From Liolophura sinensis (taxonomy: Eukaryota; Mollusca; Polyplacophora; Chitonida; Chitonidae): a DNA stretch of 64,000 nt. Below, one piece after another: positions 21,206 to 34,383 of this stretch (position 1 is its first letter; each line of letters opens with the position of its first letter). Made by a program: the position numbers and the translations under genes. The notes under the pieces were generated by a model, which worked only from the letters and a program-made list of their open reading frames with translations, was not told the origin of the DNA and did not search any database. The DNA lies in the NCBI RefSeq assembly GCF_032854445.1, contig NW_027017981.1, positions 62,001-126,000 on the forward strand. The letters run 5' to 3'.

Positions 21206-23950
21206 GTGCCCAGCAACGGCTCTTACTCCATGGAAACCAAGGAAATTTGCAATTTTTCAACTGCTGCCGATGCCTGGCTCAATTCCGCTTCTTTTGGCAC
21301 CTTATTAATGTGGGCCTGTGATCAGTTGTACTTTTTACAGCAGACTGTATCAAGTACCTTGTGTTTTTTATGTGCAAATTTTGTGGTTTTTCTACACGTA
21401 GATAAAGACATTGAGATTGTCTTGGACTTAGAAGTAAGACAATTGCTGGGTGAGTTAAATGGGATTAGCCCAAAGATTTGACGTCTTCTGGGCTACCGAA
21501 GGGCACATAACTTATAGTCAAAAGTTGAATATAGTAATGACCAGTCGCGATTGTACATAGTACAGTGTAGCCGATTTCAATTAACAAAAAGACCAGGCAA
21601 AAATGCAGAAGTGGAAAAACTGTTCCAGTGTTGCTGGTAAGAGGCTAATCCGACGTATTTTGTGACGAGAAATCGAATGGTGCAAACCGCGTTGCTCTCC
21701 GACCAATACTTTTGGCTGTAGCGACAATTGAATGATCATTGATGTCATAATCACGTGCCCATCAACGGCTCTTACTCCATGGAAACCAGGGAAATTTGCA
21801 ATTTTTCACCAGCTGCCGATGCCTGGCTCAATTCCGCATCTTTTGGCACCTTATTCATGTGGGTCTGTGGTCAGTTGTACATTTTACAGCAGACTGTATC
21901 AAGTGCCTTGTGTTTTTTATGTACAAATGGTGTGGTTTTTCTACACGTAAATAAAGACATTGAGATTGTCTTGGACTTAGAAGTAAGACAATTGCTGGGT
22001 GAGTTAAATGGGCTTAGCCCAAAGATTTGACGTCTTCTGGGCTACCGAAGGGCACATAACTTATAGTCAAAAGTTGAATATAGTAATGACCAGTCGCGAT
22101 GGTACATAGTACAGTGTAGCCGATTTCAATTAACAAAAAGACCAGGCAAAAATGCAAAAGTGGAAAAACTATTCCAGTGTTGCTAGTAAGAGGCTATCCG
22201 ACGTATTTTGTGACGAGAAATCGAATGGTGCAAACCGCGTTGCTCTCCGACCAATACTTTTGGCTGTAGCGACAATTGAATGATCATTGATGTCATAATC
22301 ACGTGCCCAGCAACGGCTCTTACTCCATGGAATCCAAGGAAATTTGCAATTTTTCAACAGTTGCCGATGCCTGGCTCAATTCCGCTTCTTTTGGCACCTT
22401 ATTAATGTGGGTCTGTGGTCAGTTGTACTTTTTACAGCAGACTGTATCAAGTACCTTGTGTTTTTTTATGTACAAATGGTGTGGTTTTTCTACACGTAGA
22501 TAAAGACATTGAGATTGTCTTGGACTTAGAAGTAAGACAATTGCTGGGTGAGTTAAATGCGCTGAGCCAAAACATTTGAGGTCTTCTGGGCTACCGAAGG
22601 CCACATAACTTATAGTCAAAAGTTGAATGTAGTAATGACCAGTCGCGATGGTACATAGTACAGTGTAGCCGATTTCAATTAACAAAAAGACCAGGCAAAA
22701 ATGCAAAAGTGGAAAAACTGTTCCAGTGCTGCTGGTAAGAGGCTAATCCGACGTATTTTGTGACGAAAAATCGAATGGTGCAAACCGCGTTGCTCTCCGA
22801 CCAATACTTTTGGCTGTAGCGACAATTGAATGATCATTGATGTCATAATCACGTGCCCAGCAACGGCTCTTACTCCATGGAAACCAGGGAAATTTGCAAT
22901 TTTTCAACTGCTGCCGATGTCTGGCTCAATTCCGCATCTTTTGGCACCTTATTAATGTGGGTCTGTGGTCAGTTGTACATTTTACAGCAGACTGTATCAA
23001 GTACCTTGTGTTTTTTATGTACAAATGGTGTGGTTGTTCTACAAGTAGATAAAGACATTGAGATTGTCTTGGACTTAGAAGTAAGACAATTGCTGGGTGA
23101 TTTAAATTAGCTTAGCGCAAATATTTGACGTCTTCTGGGCTACCGAAAAGCACATAACTTATAGTCAAAAGTTGAATATAGTAATGACCAGTCGCGATGG
23201 TACATAGTACAGTGTAGCCGATTTCAATTAACAAAAAGACCAGGCAAAAATGCAAAAGTGGAAAAACTGTTCCAGTGTTGCTGGTAAGAGGCTAATCCGA
23301 CGTATTTTGTGACGAGAAATCGAATGGTGCAAACCGCGTTACTCTCCGACCAATACTTTTGGCTGTAGCGACAATTGAATGATCATTGATGTCATAATCA
23401 CGTGCCCAGCAACGGCTCTTACTCCATGGAAACCAGGGAAATTTGCAATATTTCAACAGGTGCCGATGCCTGGCTCAATTCCGCTTCTTTTGGCACCTTA
23501 TTAATGTGGGTCTGTGGTCAGTTGTACTTTTTACAGCAGACTGTATCAAGTACCTTGTGATTTTTATGTACAAATGGTCTGGTTTTTCTACACGTAGATA
23601 AAGACTTTGAGATTGTCTTGGACTTAGAAGTAAGACAAATGCTGGGTGAGTTAAATGGGGTTAGCCCAAAGATTTGACATCTTCTGGGCTACCGAAAAGC
23701 ACATAACTTATAGTCAAAAGTTGAATATAGTAATGACCAGTCGCGATGGTACATAGTACAGTGTAGCCGATTTCAATTAACAAAAAGACCAGGCAAAAAT
23801 GCAAAAGTGGAAAAACTGTTCCAGTGTTGCTGGTAAGAGGCTATTCCGACGTATTTTGTGACGAGAAATCGAATGGTGCAAACCGCGTTGCTCTCCGACC
23901 AATACTTTTGGCTGTAGCGACAATTGAATGATCATTAATGTCATAACCAC
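21206..23950. repeat. Five mixed satellite units
   Basis: Units start at 21206, 21755, 22303, 22853 and 23402. Unit 21206 has GCAAATTTTGTGG, 21755 has CACCAGCTGCC, GTACATTTTAC and GTGCCTTGTG, and 22303 has GGAATCCAAGG and an extra T in GTTTTTTTATG. Unit 22853 has GTTGTTCTACAAG and a changed end (GATTTAAATTAGC). Unit 23402 has CTTGTGATTTTTATG and GACTTTGAG, marks of the TGA-stop sub-family. Confidence 0.83.
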
Positions 23951-25598
23951 TTGCCCAGCAACGGATCTTACTCCATGGAAACCAGAGAAATTTGCAATTT
24001 TTCAACTGCTGCCGATGCCTGGCTCAATTCCGCTTCTTTTGGCACCTTATTAATGTGGGCCTGTGGTCAGTTGTACTTTTTTACAGCAGACTGTATCAAG
24101 TACCTTGTGTTTTTTATGTACAAATGGTGTGGTTTTTCTACACGTAGATAAAGACATTGAGATTGTCTTGGACTTAGAAGTAAGACAATTGCTGGGTGAG
24201 TTAAATGCGCCTAGAGAAAAGATTTGAGGTCTTCTGGGCTACCGAAGGGCACATAACTTATAGTCAAAAGTTGAATATAGTAATGACCAGTCGCGATGGT
24301 ACATAGTACAGTGTAGCCGGTTTCAATTAACAAAAAGACCAGGCAAAAATGCAAAAGTGGAAAAACTGTTCCAGTGCTGCTGGTAAGAGGCTAATCCGAC
24401 GTAATTTGTGACGAGAAATCGAATGGTGCAAACCGCGTTGCTCTCCGACCAATACTTTTGGCTGTAGCGACAATTGAATGATCATTGATGTCATAATCAC
24501 GTGCCCAGCAACGGCTCTTACTCCATGGAAACCAGGGAAATTTGCAATTTTTCAACTGCTGCCGATGCCTGGCTCAATTCCGCATCTTTTGGCACCTTAT
24601 TAATGTGGGCCTGTGGTCAGTTGTACTTTTTACAGCAGACTGTATCAAGTACCTTGTGTTTTTTATGTACAAATGGTGTGGTTTTTCTACACGTAGATAA
24701 AGACATTGAGATTGTCTTGGACTTAGAAGTAAGACAATTGCTGGGTGAGTTAAATGGGCTTAGCCCAAACATTTGAGGTCTTCTGGGCTACCGAAGGGCA
24801 CATAACTTATAGTCAAAAGTTGAATATAGTAATAACCAGTCGCGATGGTACATAGTACAGTGTAGCCGATTTCAATTAACAAAAAGACCAGGCAAAAATG
24901 CAAAAGTGGAAAAACTGTTCCAGTGTTGCTGGTAAGAGGCTAATCCGACATATTTTGTGACGAGAAATCGAATGGTGCAAACCGCGTTGCTCTCCGACCA
25001 ATACTTTTGGCTGTAGCGACATTTGAATGATCATTGATGTCATAATCACGTGCCCAGCAACGGCTCTTCCTCCATGGAAACCAGGGAAATTTGCAATATT
25101 TCAACAGGTGCCGATGCCTGGCTCAATTCCGCTTCTTTTGGCACCTTATTAATATGGGCCTGTGGTCAGTTGTACTTTTTACAGCAGACTGTATCAAGTA
25201 CCTTGTGTTTTTTATGTACAAATGGTGTGGTTTTTCTACACGTAGATAAAGACATTGAGATTGTCTTGGACTTAGAAGTAAGACAATTGCTGGGTGAGTT
25301 AAATGCGCGTAGAGAAGAGATTTGAGGTCTTCTGGGCTACCCAAGGGCACATAACTTATAGTCAAAAGTTGAATATAGTAATGACCAGTCGCGATGGTAC
25401 ATAGTACAGTGTAGCCGATTTCAATTAACAAAAAGACCAGGCAAAAATGCAAAAGTGGAAAAACTGTTCCAGTGCTGCTGGTAAGAGGCTAATCCGACGT
25501 ATTTTCTGACGAGAAATCGAATGGTGCAAACCGCGTTGCTCTCCGACCAATACTTTTGGCTGTAGCGACAATTGAATGATCATTAATGTCATAACCAC
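23951..25598. repeat. Three units related to 36.0-37.7 kb
   Basis: Units start at 23951, 24501 and 25050. Unit 23951 is TTG-type with GCGCCTAGAGAAAAG and TAGCCGGTTTC, as in 25599 and 36031, and has one extra T. Unit 25050 has GGCTCTTCCTCC, CGACATTTGAATG and TTAATATGGG, as in 26697, 37129 and 39325. It ends GCGCGTAGAGAAGAG with TACCCAAGGG, as in 32188 and 34384. Confidence 0.83.
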
Positions 25599-28500
25599 TT
25601 GCCCAGCAACGGATCTTACTCCATGGAAACCAGAGAAATTTGCAATTTTTCAACTGCTGCCGATGCCTGGCTCAATTCCGCTTCTTTTGGCACCTTATTA
25701 ATGTGGGCCTGTGGTCAGTTGTACTTTTTTACAGCAGACTGTATCAAGTACCTTTGTGTTTTTTATGTACAAATGGTGTGGTTTTTCTACACGTAGATAA
25801 AGACATTGAGATTGTCTTGGACTTAGAAGTAGACAATTGCTGGGTGAGTTAAATGCGCCTAGAGAAAAGATTTTGAGGTCTTCTGGGCTACCGAAGGGCA
25901 CATAACTTATAGTCAAAAGTTGAATATAGTAATGACCAGTCGCGATGGTACATAGTACAGTTGTAGCCGGTTTCAATTAACAAAAAGACCAGGCAAAAAT
26001 GCAAAAGTGGAAAAACTGTTCCAGTGCCTGCTGTAAGAGGCTAATCCGGACGTACTTTGTGACGAGAAATCGAATGGTGCAAACCGCGTTGCTCTCCGAC
26101 CAATACTTTTGGCTGTAGCGACAATTGAATGATCTTGATGTCATAATCACGTGCCCAGCAACGGCTCTTACTCCATGGAAACCAGGGAAATTTGCAATTT
26201 TTCAACTGCTGCCGATGCCTGGCTCAATTCCGCATCTTTGGCACCTTATTAATGTGGGCCTGTGGTCAGTTGTACTTTTTACAGCAGACTGTATCAAGTA
26301 CCTTGTGTTTTTTATGTACAAATGGTGTGGTTTTTCTACACGTAGATAAAGACATTGAGATTGGTCTTGGACTTAGAGTAAGACAATTGCTGGGTGAGTT
26401 AAATGGGCTTAGCCCAACCATTTGAGGTCTTCTGGGCTACCGAAGGGCACATAACTTATAGTCAAAAGTTGAATATAGTAATAATCAGTCGCGATGGTAC
26501 ATAGTACAGTGTAGCCGATTCAATTAACAAAAAGACCAGGCAAAATGCAAAAGTGGAAAAACTGTTCCAGTGTTGCTGGTAAGAGGCTAATCCGACATAT
26601 TTTGTGACGAGAAATCGAATGGTGCAAACCGCGTTGCTCTCCGACCAATACTTTTGGCTGTAGCGACATTTGAATGATCATTGATGTCATAATCACGTGC
26701 CAGCAACGGCTCTTCCTCCATGGAAACCAGGGAAATTGCAATATTTCAACAGGTGCCGATGCCTGGCTCAATTCCGCTTCTTTTGGCACCTTTATTAATA
26801 TGGGCCTGTGGTCAGTTGTACTTTTTACAGCAGACTGTATCAAGTACCTTGTGTTTTTTATGTACAAATGGTGTGGTTTTTCTACACGTAGATAAAGACA
26901 TTGAGATTGTCTTGGACTTAGAAGTAAGACAATTGCTGGTGAGTTAAATGGGCTTAGCCAAAGATTTGACATCTTCTGGGCTACCGAAAAGCACATAACT
27001 TATAGTCAAAAGTTGAATATAGTAATGACCAGGTCGCGATGGTACATAGTACAGTGTAGCCGATTTCAATTAACAAAAAGACCAGGCAAAAATGCAAAAG
27101 TGGAAAAACTGTTACAGTGTTGCTGGGAAGAGACTAATCGACGTATTTTGTGACGAGAAATCGAATGGTGCAAACCGCGTTGCTCTCCGACCAATACTTT
27201 TGACTGTAGCGACAATTCAATGATCATTGATGTCATAACCACTTGCCCAGCAACGGATCTTACTCCATGGAAACCAGAGAAATTTGCAATTTTTCAACTG
27301 CTGCCGATGTCTGCCTCAATTCCGCATCTTTTGGCACCTTATTAATGTGGGCCTGTGGTCAGTTGTACTTTTTAACAGCAGGCTGTATCAAGTACCTTTG
27401 TGTTTTTATGTACAAATGGTGTGGTTTTTCTACACGTAGATAAAGACATTGAGATTGTCTTGGACTTAGAAGTAAGGACAATTGCTGGGTGAGTTAAATG
27501 GGCTTAAGCCCAAATATTTGACGTCTTCTGGGCTACCGAAGGGCACATAACTTATAGTCAAAAGTTGAATATAGTAATGACAGTCGCGATGGTACATAGT
27601 ACAGTGTAGCCGATTTCAATTAACAAAAAGACCAGGCAAAAATGCAAAAGTGGAAAAACTGTTCCATTGTTGCTGGTAAGAGGCTAATCCGACGTATTTT
27701 GTGACGAGAAATCGAATGGTGCAAACTGCGTTGCTCTCCGACCAATACTTTTGGCTGTAGCGACAATTGAATGATCATTCATGTCATAATCACGTGCCCA
27801 GCAACGGCTATTACTCCATGGAAACCAGGGAAATTTGCAATATTTCAACAGGTGCCGATGCCTGGGCTCAATTCCGCTTCTTTGGCACCTATTAATGTGG
27901 GTCTGTGGTCAGTTGTACTTTTTACAGCAGACTGTATCAAGTACCTTGTGATTTTTATGTACAAATGGTCTGGTTTTTCTACACGTAGATAAAGACTTTG
28001 AGATTGTCTTGGACTTAGAAGTAAGACAATTGCTGGGTGAGTTAAATGGGGTTAGCCCAAAGATTTGACATCTTTTGGGCTACCGAAAAGCACATAACTT
28101 ATAGTCAAAAGTTGAATATAGTAATGACCAGTCGCGATGGTACATAGTACAGTGTAGCCGATTCAATTAACAAAAAGACCAGGCAAAAATGCAAAAGTGG
28201 AAAAACTGTTCCAGTGTTGCTGGTAAGAGGCTATTCCGGACGTATTTGGTGACGAGAAATCGAATGGTGCAAACCGCGTTGCTCTCTCCGACCCAATACT
28301 TTTGGCTCTAGCGACAATTGAATAATCATTGATGTCATAATCACGTGCCCATCAACGGATCTTACTTTATGGAAACCAGGGAAATTTGGAATTTTTCAAC
28401 TGCTGCCGATGCCTGCTCAATTCCGCATCTTTTGGCACCTTATTAATGTGGGTCTGTGGTCAGTTGTACTTTTTACAGCAGACTGTATCAAGTACCTTGT

Positions 28501-28892
28501 GTTTTTTATGTACAAATGGTGTGGTTTTTCTACACGTAGATAAAGACATTGAGATTGTCTTGGACTTAGAAGTAAGACAATTGCTGGGTGAGTTAAATGG
28601 GCTTAGCCCAAAGATTTGACGTCTTCTGGGCTACCGAAGGGCACATAACTTATAGTCAAAAGTTGAATATAGTAATTGACCGGTCGCGATGGTACATAGT
28701 ACAGTGTAGCCAATTTCAATTAACAAAAAGACCAGGCAAAAGTGCAAAGTGGAAAAACTGTTCCAGTGCTACTGGTAAGAGGCTAATCCGACGTATTTTC
28801 TGACGAAAAATCGAATGGTGCAAACCGCGTTGCTCTCCGACCAATACTTTTGGCTGTAGCGACAATTGAATGATCATTGATGTCATAATCAC
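25599..28892. repeat. Six units with dense single-base indels
   Basis: Units start at 25599, 26151, 26697, 27243, 27794 and 28345, with spacings 552, 546, 546, 551, 551 and 548. From about 25.73 to 28.75 kb I count over thirty small insertions or deletions, many at short homopolymers (for example ACTTTTTTAC, ACCTTTGTG, CGTGCCAGC, GGGAAATTGC, GATCTTGATG). The order of sub-families matches 36031-38775, where spacing is exactly 549 throughout, apart from unit 27794, which is extra here. This looks like poorly corrected sequence laid over a normal array; a truly decaying segment cannot be excluded. Confidence 0.8.
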
Positions 28893-29991
28893 GTGCCCAG
28901 CAACGGCTCTTACTCCATGGAAACCAAGGAAATTTGCAATTTTTCAACTGCTGCCGATGCCTGTCTCAATTCCGCTTCTTTTGGCACCTTTTTAATATGG
29001 GCCTGTGGTCAGTTGTACTTTTTACAGCAGACTGTATCAAGTACCTTGTGTTTTTTATGTACAAATGGTGTGGTTTTTCTACACGTAGATAAAGACATTG
29101 AGATTGTCTTGGACTTAGAAGTAAGACAATTGCTGGGTGAGTTAAATGCGTGTAGAGAAGAGATTTGAGGTCTTCTGGGCTACCCAAGGGCACATAACTT
29201 ATAGTCAAAAGTTGAATATAGTAATGACCAGTCGCGATGGTACATAGTACAGTGTAGCCGATTTCAATTAACAAAAAGACCAGGCAAAAATGCAAAAGTG
29301 GAAAAACTGTTCCAGTGCTGCTGGTAAGAGGCTAATCCGACGTATTTTGTGACGAGAAATCGAATGGTGCAAACCGCGTTGCTCTCCGACCAATACTTTT
29401 GGCTGTAGCGACAATTGAATGATCATTGATGTCATAATCACGTGCCCATCAACGGCTCTTACTCCATGGAAACCAGAGAAATTTGCAATTTTTCACCTGC
29501 TGCCGATGCCTGGCTCAATTCCGCATCTTTTGGCACCTTATTAATGTGGGCCTGTGGTCAGTTGTACTTTTTACAGCAGACTGTATCAAGTACCCTTGTG
29601 TTTTTTATGTACAAATGGTGTGGTTTTTCTACACGTAGATAAAGACATTGAGATTGTCTTGGACTTAGAAGTAAGACAATTGCTGGGTGAGTTAAATGGG
29701 CTTAGCCCAAAGATTTGACATCTTCTGGGCTACCGAAAAGCACATAACTTATAGTCAAAAGTTGAATATAGTAATGACCAGTCGCGATGGTACATAGTAC
29801 AGTGTAGCCGATTTCAATTAACAAAAAGACCAGGCAAAAATGCAAAAGTGGAAAAACTGTTCCAGTGTTGCTGGGAAGAAGCTAATCCGACGTATTTTGT
29901 GACGAGAAATCGAATGGTGCAAACCGCGTTGCTCTCCGACCAATACTTTTGGCTGTAGCGACAATTGAATGATCATTAATGTCATAACCAC
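28893..29991. repeat. Two units linking duplicated blocks
   Basis: Units start at 28893 and 29442. Unit 28893 begins like 38776 (AAACCAAGG), then has CACCTTTTTAATATGG as in 37129 and ends GCGTGTAGAGAAGAG, found otherwise only in unit 60747, so it is a mosaic. Unit 29442 has CCATCAACGG and CACCTGCTG like 32737, one extra C in GTACCCTTGTG, and ends GGAAGAAGC. Confidence 0.82.
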
Positions 29992-32187
29992 TTGCCCAGC
30001 AACGGATCTTACTCCATGGAAACCAGACAAATTTGCAATTTTTCAACTGCTGCCGATGCCTGGCTCAATTCCGCTTCTTTTGGCACCTTATTAATGTGGG
30101 CCTGTGGTCAGTTGTACTTTTTACAGCAGACTGTATCAAGTACGTTGTGTTTTTTATGTACAAATGGTGTGGTTTTTCTACACGTAGATAAAGACATTGA
30201 GATTGTCTTGGACTTAGAAGTAAGACAATTGCTGGGTGAGTTAAATGCGTCTAGAGAAAAGATTTGAGGTCTTCTGGGCTACCGAAGGGCACATAACTTA
30301 TAGTCAAAAGTTGAATATAGTAATGACCAGTCGCGATGGTACATAGTACAGTGTAGCCGATTTCAATTAACAAAAAGACCAGGCAAAAATGCAAAAGTGG
30401 AAAAACTGTTCCAGTGCTGCTGGTAAGAGGCTAATCCGACGTATTTTGTGACGAGAAATCGAATGGTGCAAACCGCGTTGCTCTCCGACCAATACTTTTG
30501 GCTGTAGCGACAATTGAATGATCATTGATGTCATAATCACGTGCCCAGCAACGGCTCTTACTCCATGGAAACCAGGGAAATTTGCAATTTTTTAAACAGC
30601 TGCCGATGCCTGGCTCAATTCCGCATCTTTTGGCACCTTATTAATGTGGGCCTGTGGTCAGTTGTACTTTTTACAGCAGACTGTATCAAGTACCTTGTGT
30701 TTTTTATGTACAAATGGTGTGGTTTTTCTACACGTAGATAAAGACATTGAGATTGTCTTGGAGTTAGAAGTAAGACAATTGCTGGGTGAGTTAAATGGGC
30801 TTAGCCCAAACATTGAGGTCTTCTGGGCTACCGAAGGGCACATAACTTATAGTCAAAAGTTGAATATAGTAATGACCAGTCGCGATGGTACATAGTACAG
30901 TGTAGCCGATTTCAATTAACAAAATGACCAGGCAAAAATGCAAAAGTGGAAAAACTGTTCCAGTGTTGCTGGTAAGAGGCTAATCCGACATATTTTCTGA
31001 CGAGAAATCGAATGGTGCAAACCGCGTTGCTCTCCGACCAATACTTTTGGCTGTAGCGACAATTGAATGATCATTAATGTCATAACCACTTGCCCAGCAA
31101 CGGATCTTACTCCATGGAAACCAGACAAATTTGCAATTTTTCAACTGCTGCCGATGCCTGGCTCAATTCCGCTTCTTTTGGCACCTTATTAATGTGGGCC
31201 TGTGGTCAGTTGTGCTTTTTACAGCAGACTGTATCAAGTACCTTATGTTTTTTATGTACAAATGGTGTGGTTTTTCTACACGTAGATAAAGACATTGAGA
31301 TTGTCTTGGACTTAGAAGTAAGACAATTGCTGGGTGAGTTAAATGCGCCTAGAGAAAAGATTTGAGGTCTTCTGGGCTACCGAAGGGCACATAACTTATA
31401 GTCAAAAGTTGAATATAGTAATGACCAGTCGCGATGGTACATAGTTCAGTGTAGACGGTTTCAATTAACAAAAAGACCAGGCAAAAATGCAAAAGTGGAA
31501 AAACTGTTCCAGTGTTGCTGGTAAGAGGCTAATCCGATGCATTTTGTGACGAGAAATCGAATGGTGCAAACCGCGTTGCTCTCCGACCAATACTTTTGGC
31601 TGTAGCGACAATTGAATGATCATTGATGTCATAATCACGTGCCCAGCAACGGCTCTTACTCCATGGAAACCAGGGAAATTTGCAATATTTCAACAGGTGC
31701 CGATGCCTGGCTCAATTCCGCTTCTTTTGGCACCTTATTAATGTGGGTCTGTGGTCAGTTGTACTTTTTACAGCAGACTGTATCAAGTACCTTGTGTTTT
31801 TTATGTACAAATGGTCTGGTTTTTCTACAAGTAGATAAAGACATTGAGATTATCTTGGACATAGAAGTAAGACAATTGCTGGGTGAGTTAAATGGGATTA
31901 GCCCAAAGATTTGAGGTCTTCTGGGCTACCGAAGGGCACATAACTTATAGTCAAAAGTTGAATATAGTAATGACCAGTCGCGATGGTACATAGTACAGTG
32001 TAGCCGATTTCAATTAACAAAAAGACCAGGCAAAAATGCAGAAGTGGAAAAACTGTTCCAGTGTTGCTGGTAAGAGGCTAATCCGACGTATTTTGTGACG
32101 AGAAATCGAATGGTGCAAACCGCGTTGCTCTCCGACCAATACTTTTGGCTGTAGCGACAATTGAATGATCATTGATGTCATAATCAC
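29992..32187. repeat. Four-unit block seen three times, copy B
   Basis: Units start at 29992, 30541, 31090 and 31639, matching 19008-21205 about 20 units upstream. Shared with copy A: TACGTTGTG in the first unit, TTGGAGTTAG, AAAATGACCAGG, ACCAGACAAATTTG and CATAGTTCAGTG. Differences: TTTTTTATGTAC for TTTTTTAAGTAC, TAGACGG for TAGCCGG, GATGCATTTTG for GACGTATTTTG, and a paired +1/-1 in unit 30541. Confidence 0.87.
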
Positions 32188-34383
32188 GTGCCCATCAACG
32201 GCTCTTACTCCATGGAAACCAGGGAAATTTGCAATTTTTCACCAGCTGCCGATGCCTGGCTCAATTCCGCATCTTTTGGCACCTTATTAATGTGGGTCTG
32301 TGGTCAGTTGTACTTTTTACAGCAGACTGTATCAAGTACCTTGTGTTTTTTATGTACAAATGGTGTGGATTTTCTACACGTAGATAAAGACATTGAGATT
32401 GTCTTGGACTTAGAAGTAAGACAATTGCTGGGTGAGTTAAATGCGCGTAGAGAAGAGATTTGAGGTCTTCTGGGCTACCCAAGGGCACATAACTTATAGT
32501 CAAAAGTTGAATATAGTAATGACCAGTCGCGATGGTACATAGTACAGTGTAGCCGATTTCAATTAACAAAAAGACCAGGCAAAAATGCAAAAGTGGAAAA
32601 ACTGTTCCAGTGCTGCTGGTAAGAGGCTAATCCGACGTATTATCTGACGAGAAATCGAATGGTGCAAACCGCGTTGCTCTCCGACCAATACTTTTGGCTG
32701 TAGCGACAATTGAATGATCATTGATGTCATAATCACGTGCCCATCAACGGCTCTTACTCCATGGAAACCAGAGAAATTTGCAATTTTTCACCTGCTGCCG
32801 ATGCCTGGCTCAATTCTGCATCTTTTGGCACCTTATTAATGTGGGCCTGTGGTCAGTTGTACTTTTTACAGCAGACTGTATCAAGTACCTTGTGTTTTTT
32901 ATGTACAAATGGTGTGGATTTTCTACACGTAGATAAAGACATTGAGATTGTCTTGGACTTAGAAGTAAGACAATTGCTGGGTGAGTTAAATGCGCGTAGA
33001 GAAGAGATTTGAGGTCTTCTGGGCTACCCAAGGGCACATAACTTATAGTCAAAAGTTGAATATAGTAATGACCAGTCGCGATGGTACATAGTACAGTGTA
33101 GCCGATTTCAATTAACAAAAAGACCAGGCAAAAATGCAAAAGTGGAAAAACTGTTCCAGTGCTGCTGGTAAGAGGCTAATCCGACGTATTTTCTGACGAG
33201 AAATCGAATGGTGCAAACCGCGTTGCTCTCCGACCAATACTTTTGGCTGTAGCGACAATTGAATGATCATTGATGTCATAATCACGTGCCCATCAACGGC
33301 TCTTACTCCATGGAAACCAGAGAAATTTGCAATTTTTCACCTGCTGCCGATGCCTGGCTCAATTCCGCATCTTTTGGCACCTTATTAATGTGGGCCTGTG
33401 GTCAGTTGTACTTTTTACAGCAGACTGTATCAAGTACCTTGTGTTTTTTATGTACAAATGGTGTGGTTTTTCTACACGTAGATAAAGACATTGAGATTGT
33501 CTTGGACTTAGAAGTAAGACAATTGCTGGGTGAGTTAAATGGGCTTAGCCCAAAGATTTGAGGTCTTCTGGGCTACCGAAGGGCACATAACTTATAGTCA
33601 AAAGTTGAATATAGTAATGACCAGTCGCGATGGTACATAGTACAGTGTAGCCGATTTCAATTAACAAAAAGACCAGGCAAAAATGCAAAAGTGGAAAAAC
33701 TGTTCCAGTGTTGCTGGGAAGAAGCTAATCCGACGTATTTTGTGACGAGAAATCGAATGGTGCAAACCGCGTTGCTCTCCGACCAATACTTTTGGCTGTA
33801 GCGACAATTGAATGATCATTAATGTCATAACCACTTGCCCAGCAACGGATCTTACTCCATGGAAACCAGAGAAATTTGCAATTTTTCAACTGCTGCCGAT
33901 GCCTGGCTCAATTCCGCTTCTTTTGGCACCTTATTAATGTGGGTCTGTGGTCAGTTGTACTTTTTACAGCAGACTGTATCAAGTACCTTGTGATTTTTAT
34001 GTACAAATGGTCTGGTTTTTCTACACGTAGATAAAGACTTTGAGATTGTCTTGGACTTAGAAGTAAGACAAATGCTGGGTGAGTTAAATGGGGTTAGCCC
34101 AAAGATTTGACATCTTCTGGGCTACCGAAAAGCACATAACTTATAGTCAAAAGTTGAATATAGTAATGACCAGTCGCGATGGTACATAGTACAGTGTAGC
34201 CGATTTCAATTAACAAAAAGACCAGGCAAAAATGCAAAAGTGGAAAAACTGTTCCAGTGTTGCTGGTAAGAGGCTATTCCGACGTATTTTGTGACGAGAA
34301 ATCGAATGGTGCAAACCGCGTTGCTCTCCGACCAATACTTTTGGCTGTAGCGACAATTGAATGATCATTGATGTCATAATCAC
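32188..34383. repeat. Four-unit block, first of a 2196-bp tandem pair
   Basis: Units start at 32188, 32737, 33286 and 33835. The first three have CCATCAACGG. The first two have GGTGTGGATTTTC and the end GCGCGTAGAGAAGAG with TACCCAAGGG. They repeat at 34384, 34933 and 35482. Unit 33835 is a mosaic: its front is the TTG type, as in 36031, but its rear carries GTGATTTTTATG, GACTTTGAG, ACAAATGCTGG and GGGGTTAGCCC of the TGA-stop type seen in 23402. Confidence 0.87.

Noticed and set aside
26520-26996. 158-codon minus-strand frame, the longest in the window
   Set aside because: It arises from several single-base indels in the noisy stretch; no other unit has it.
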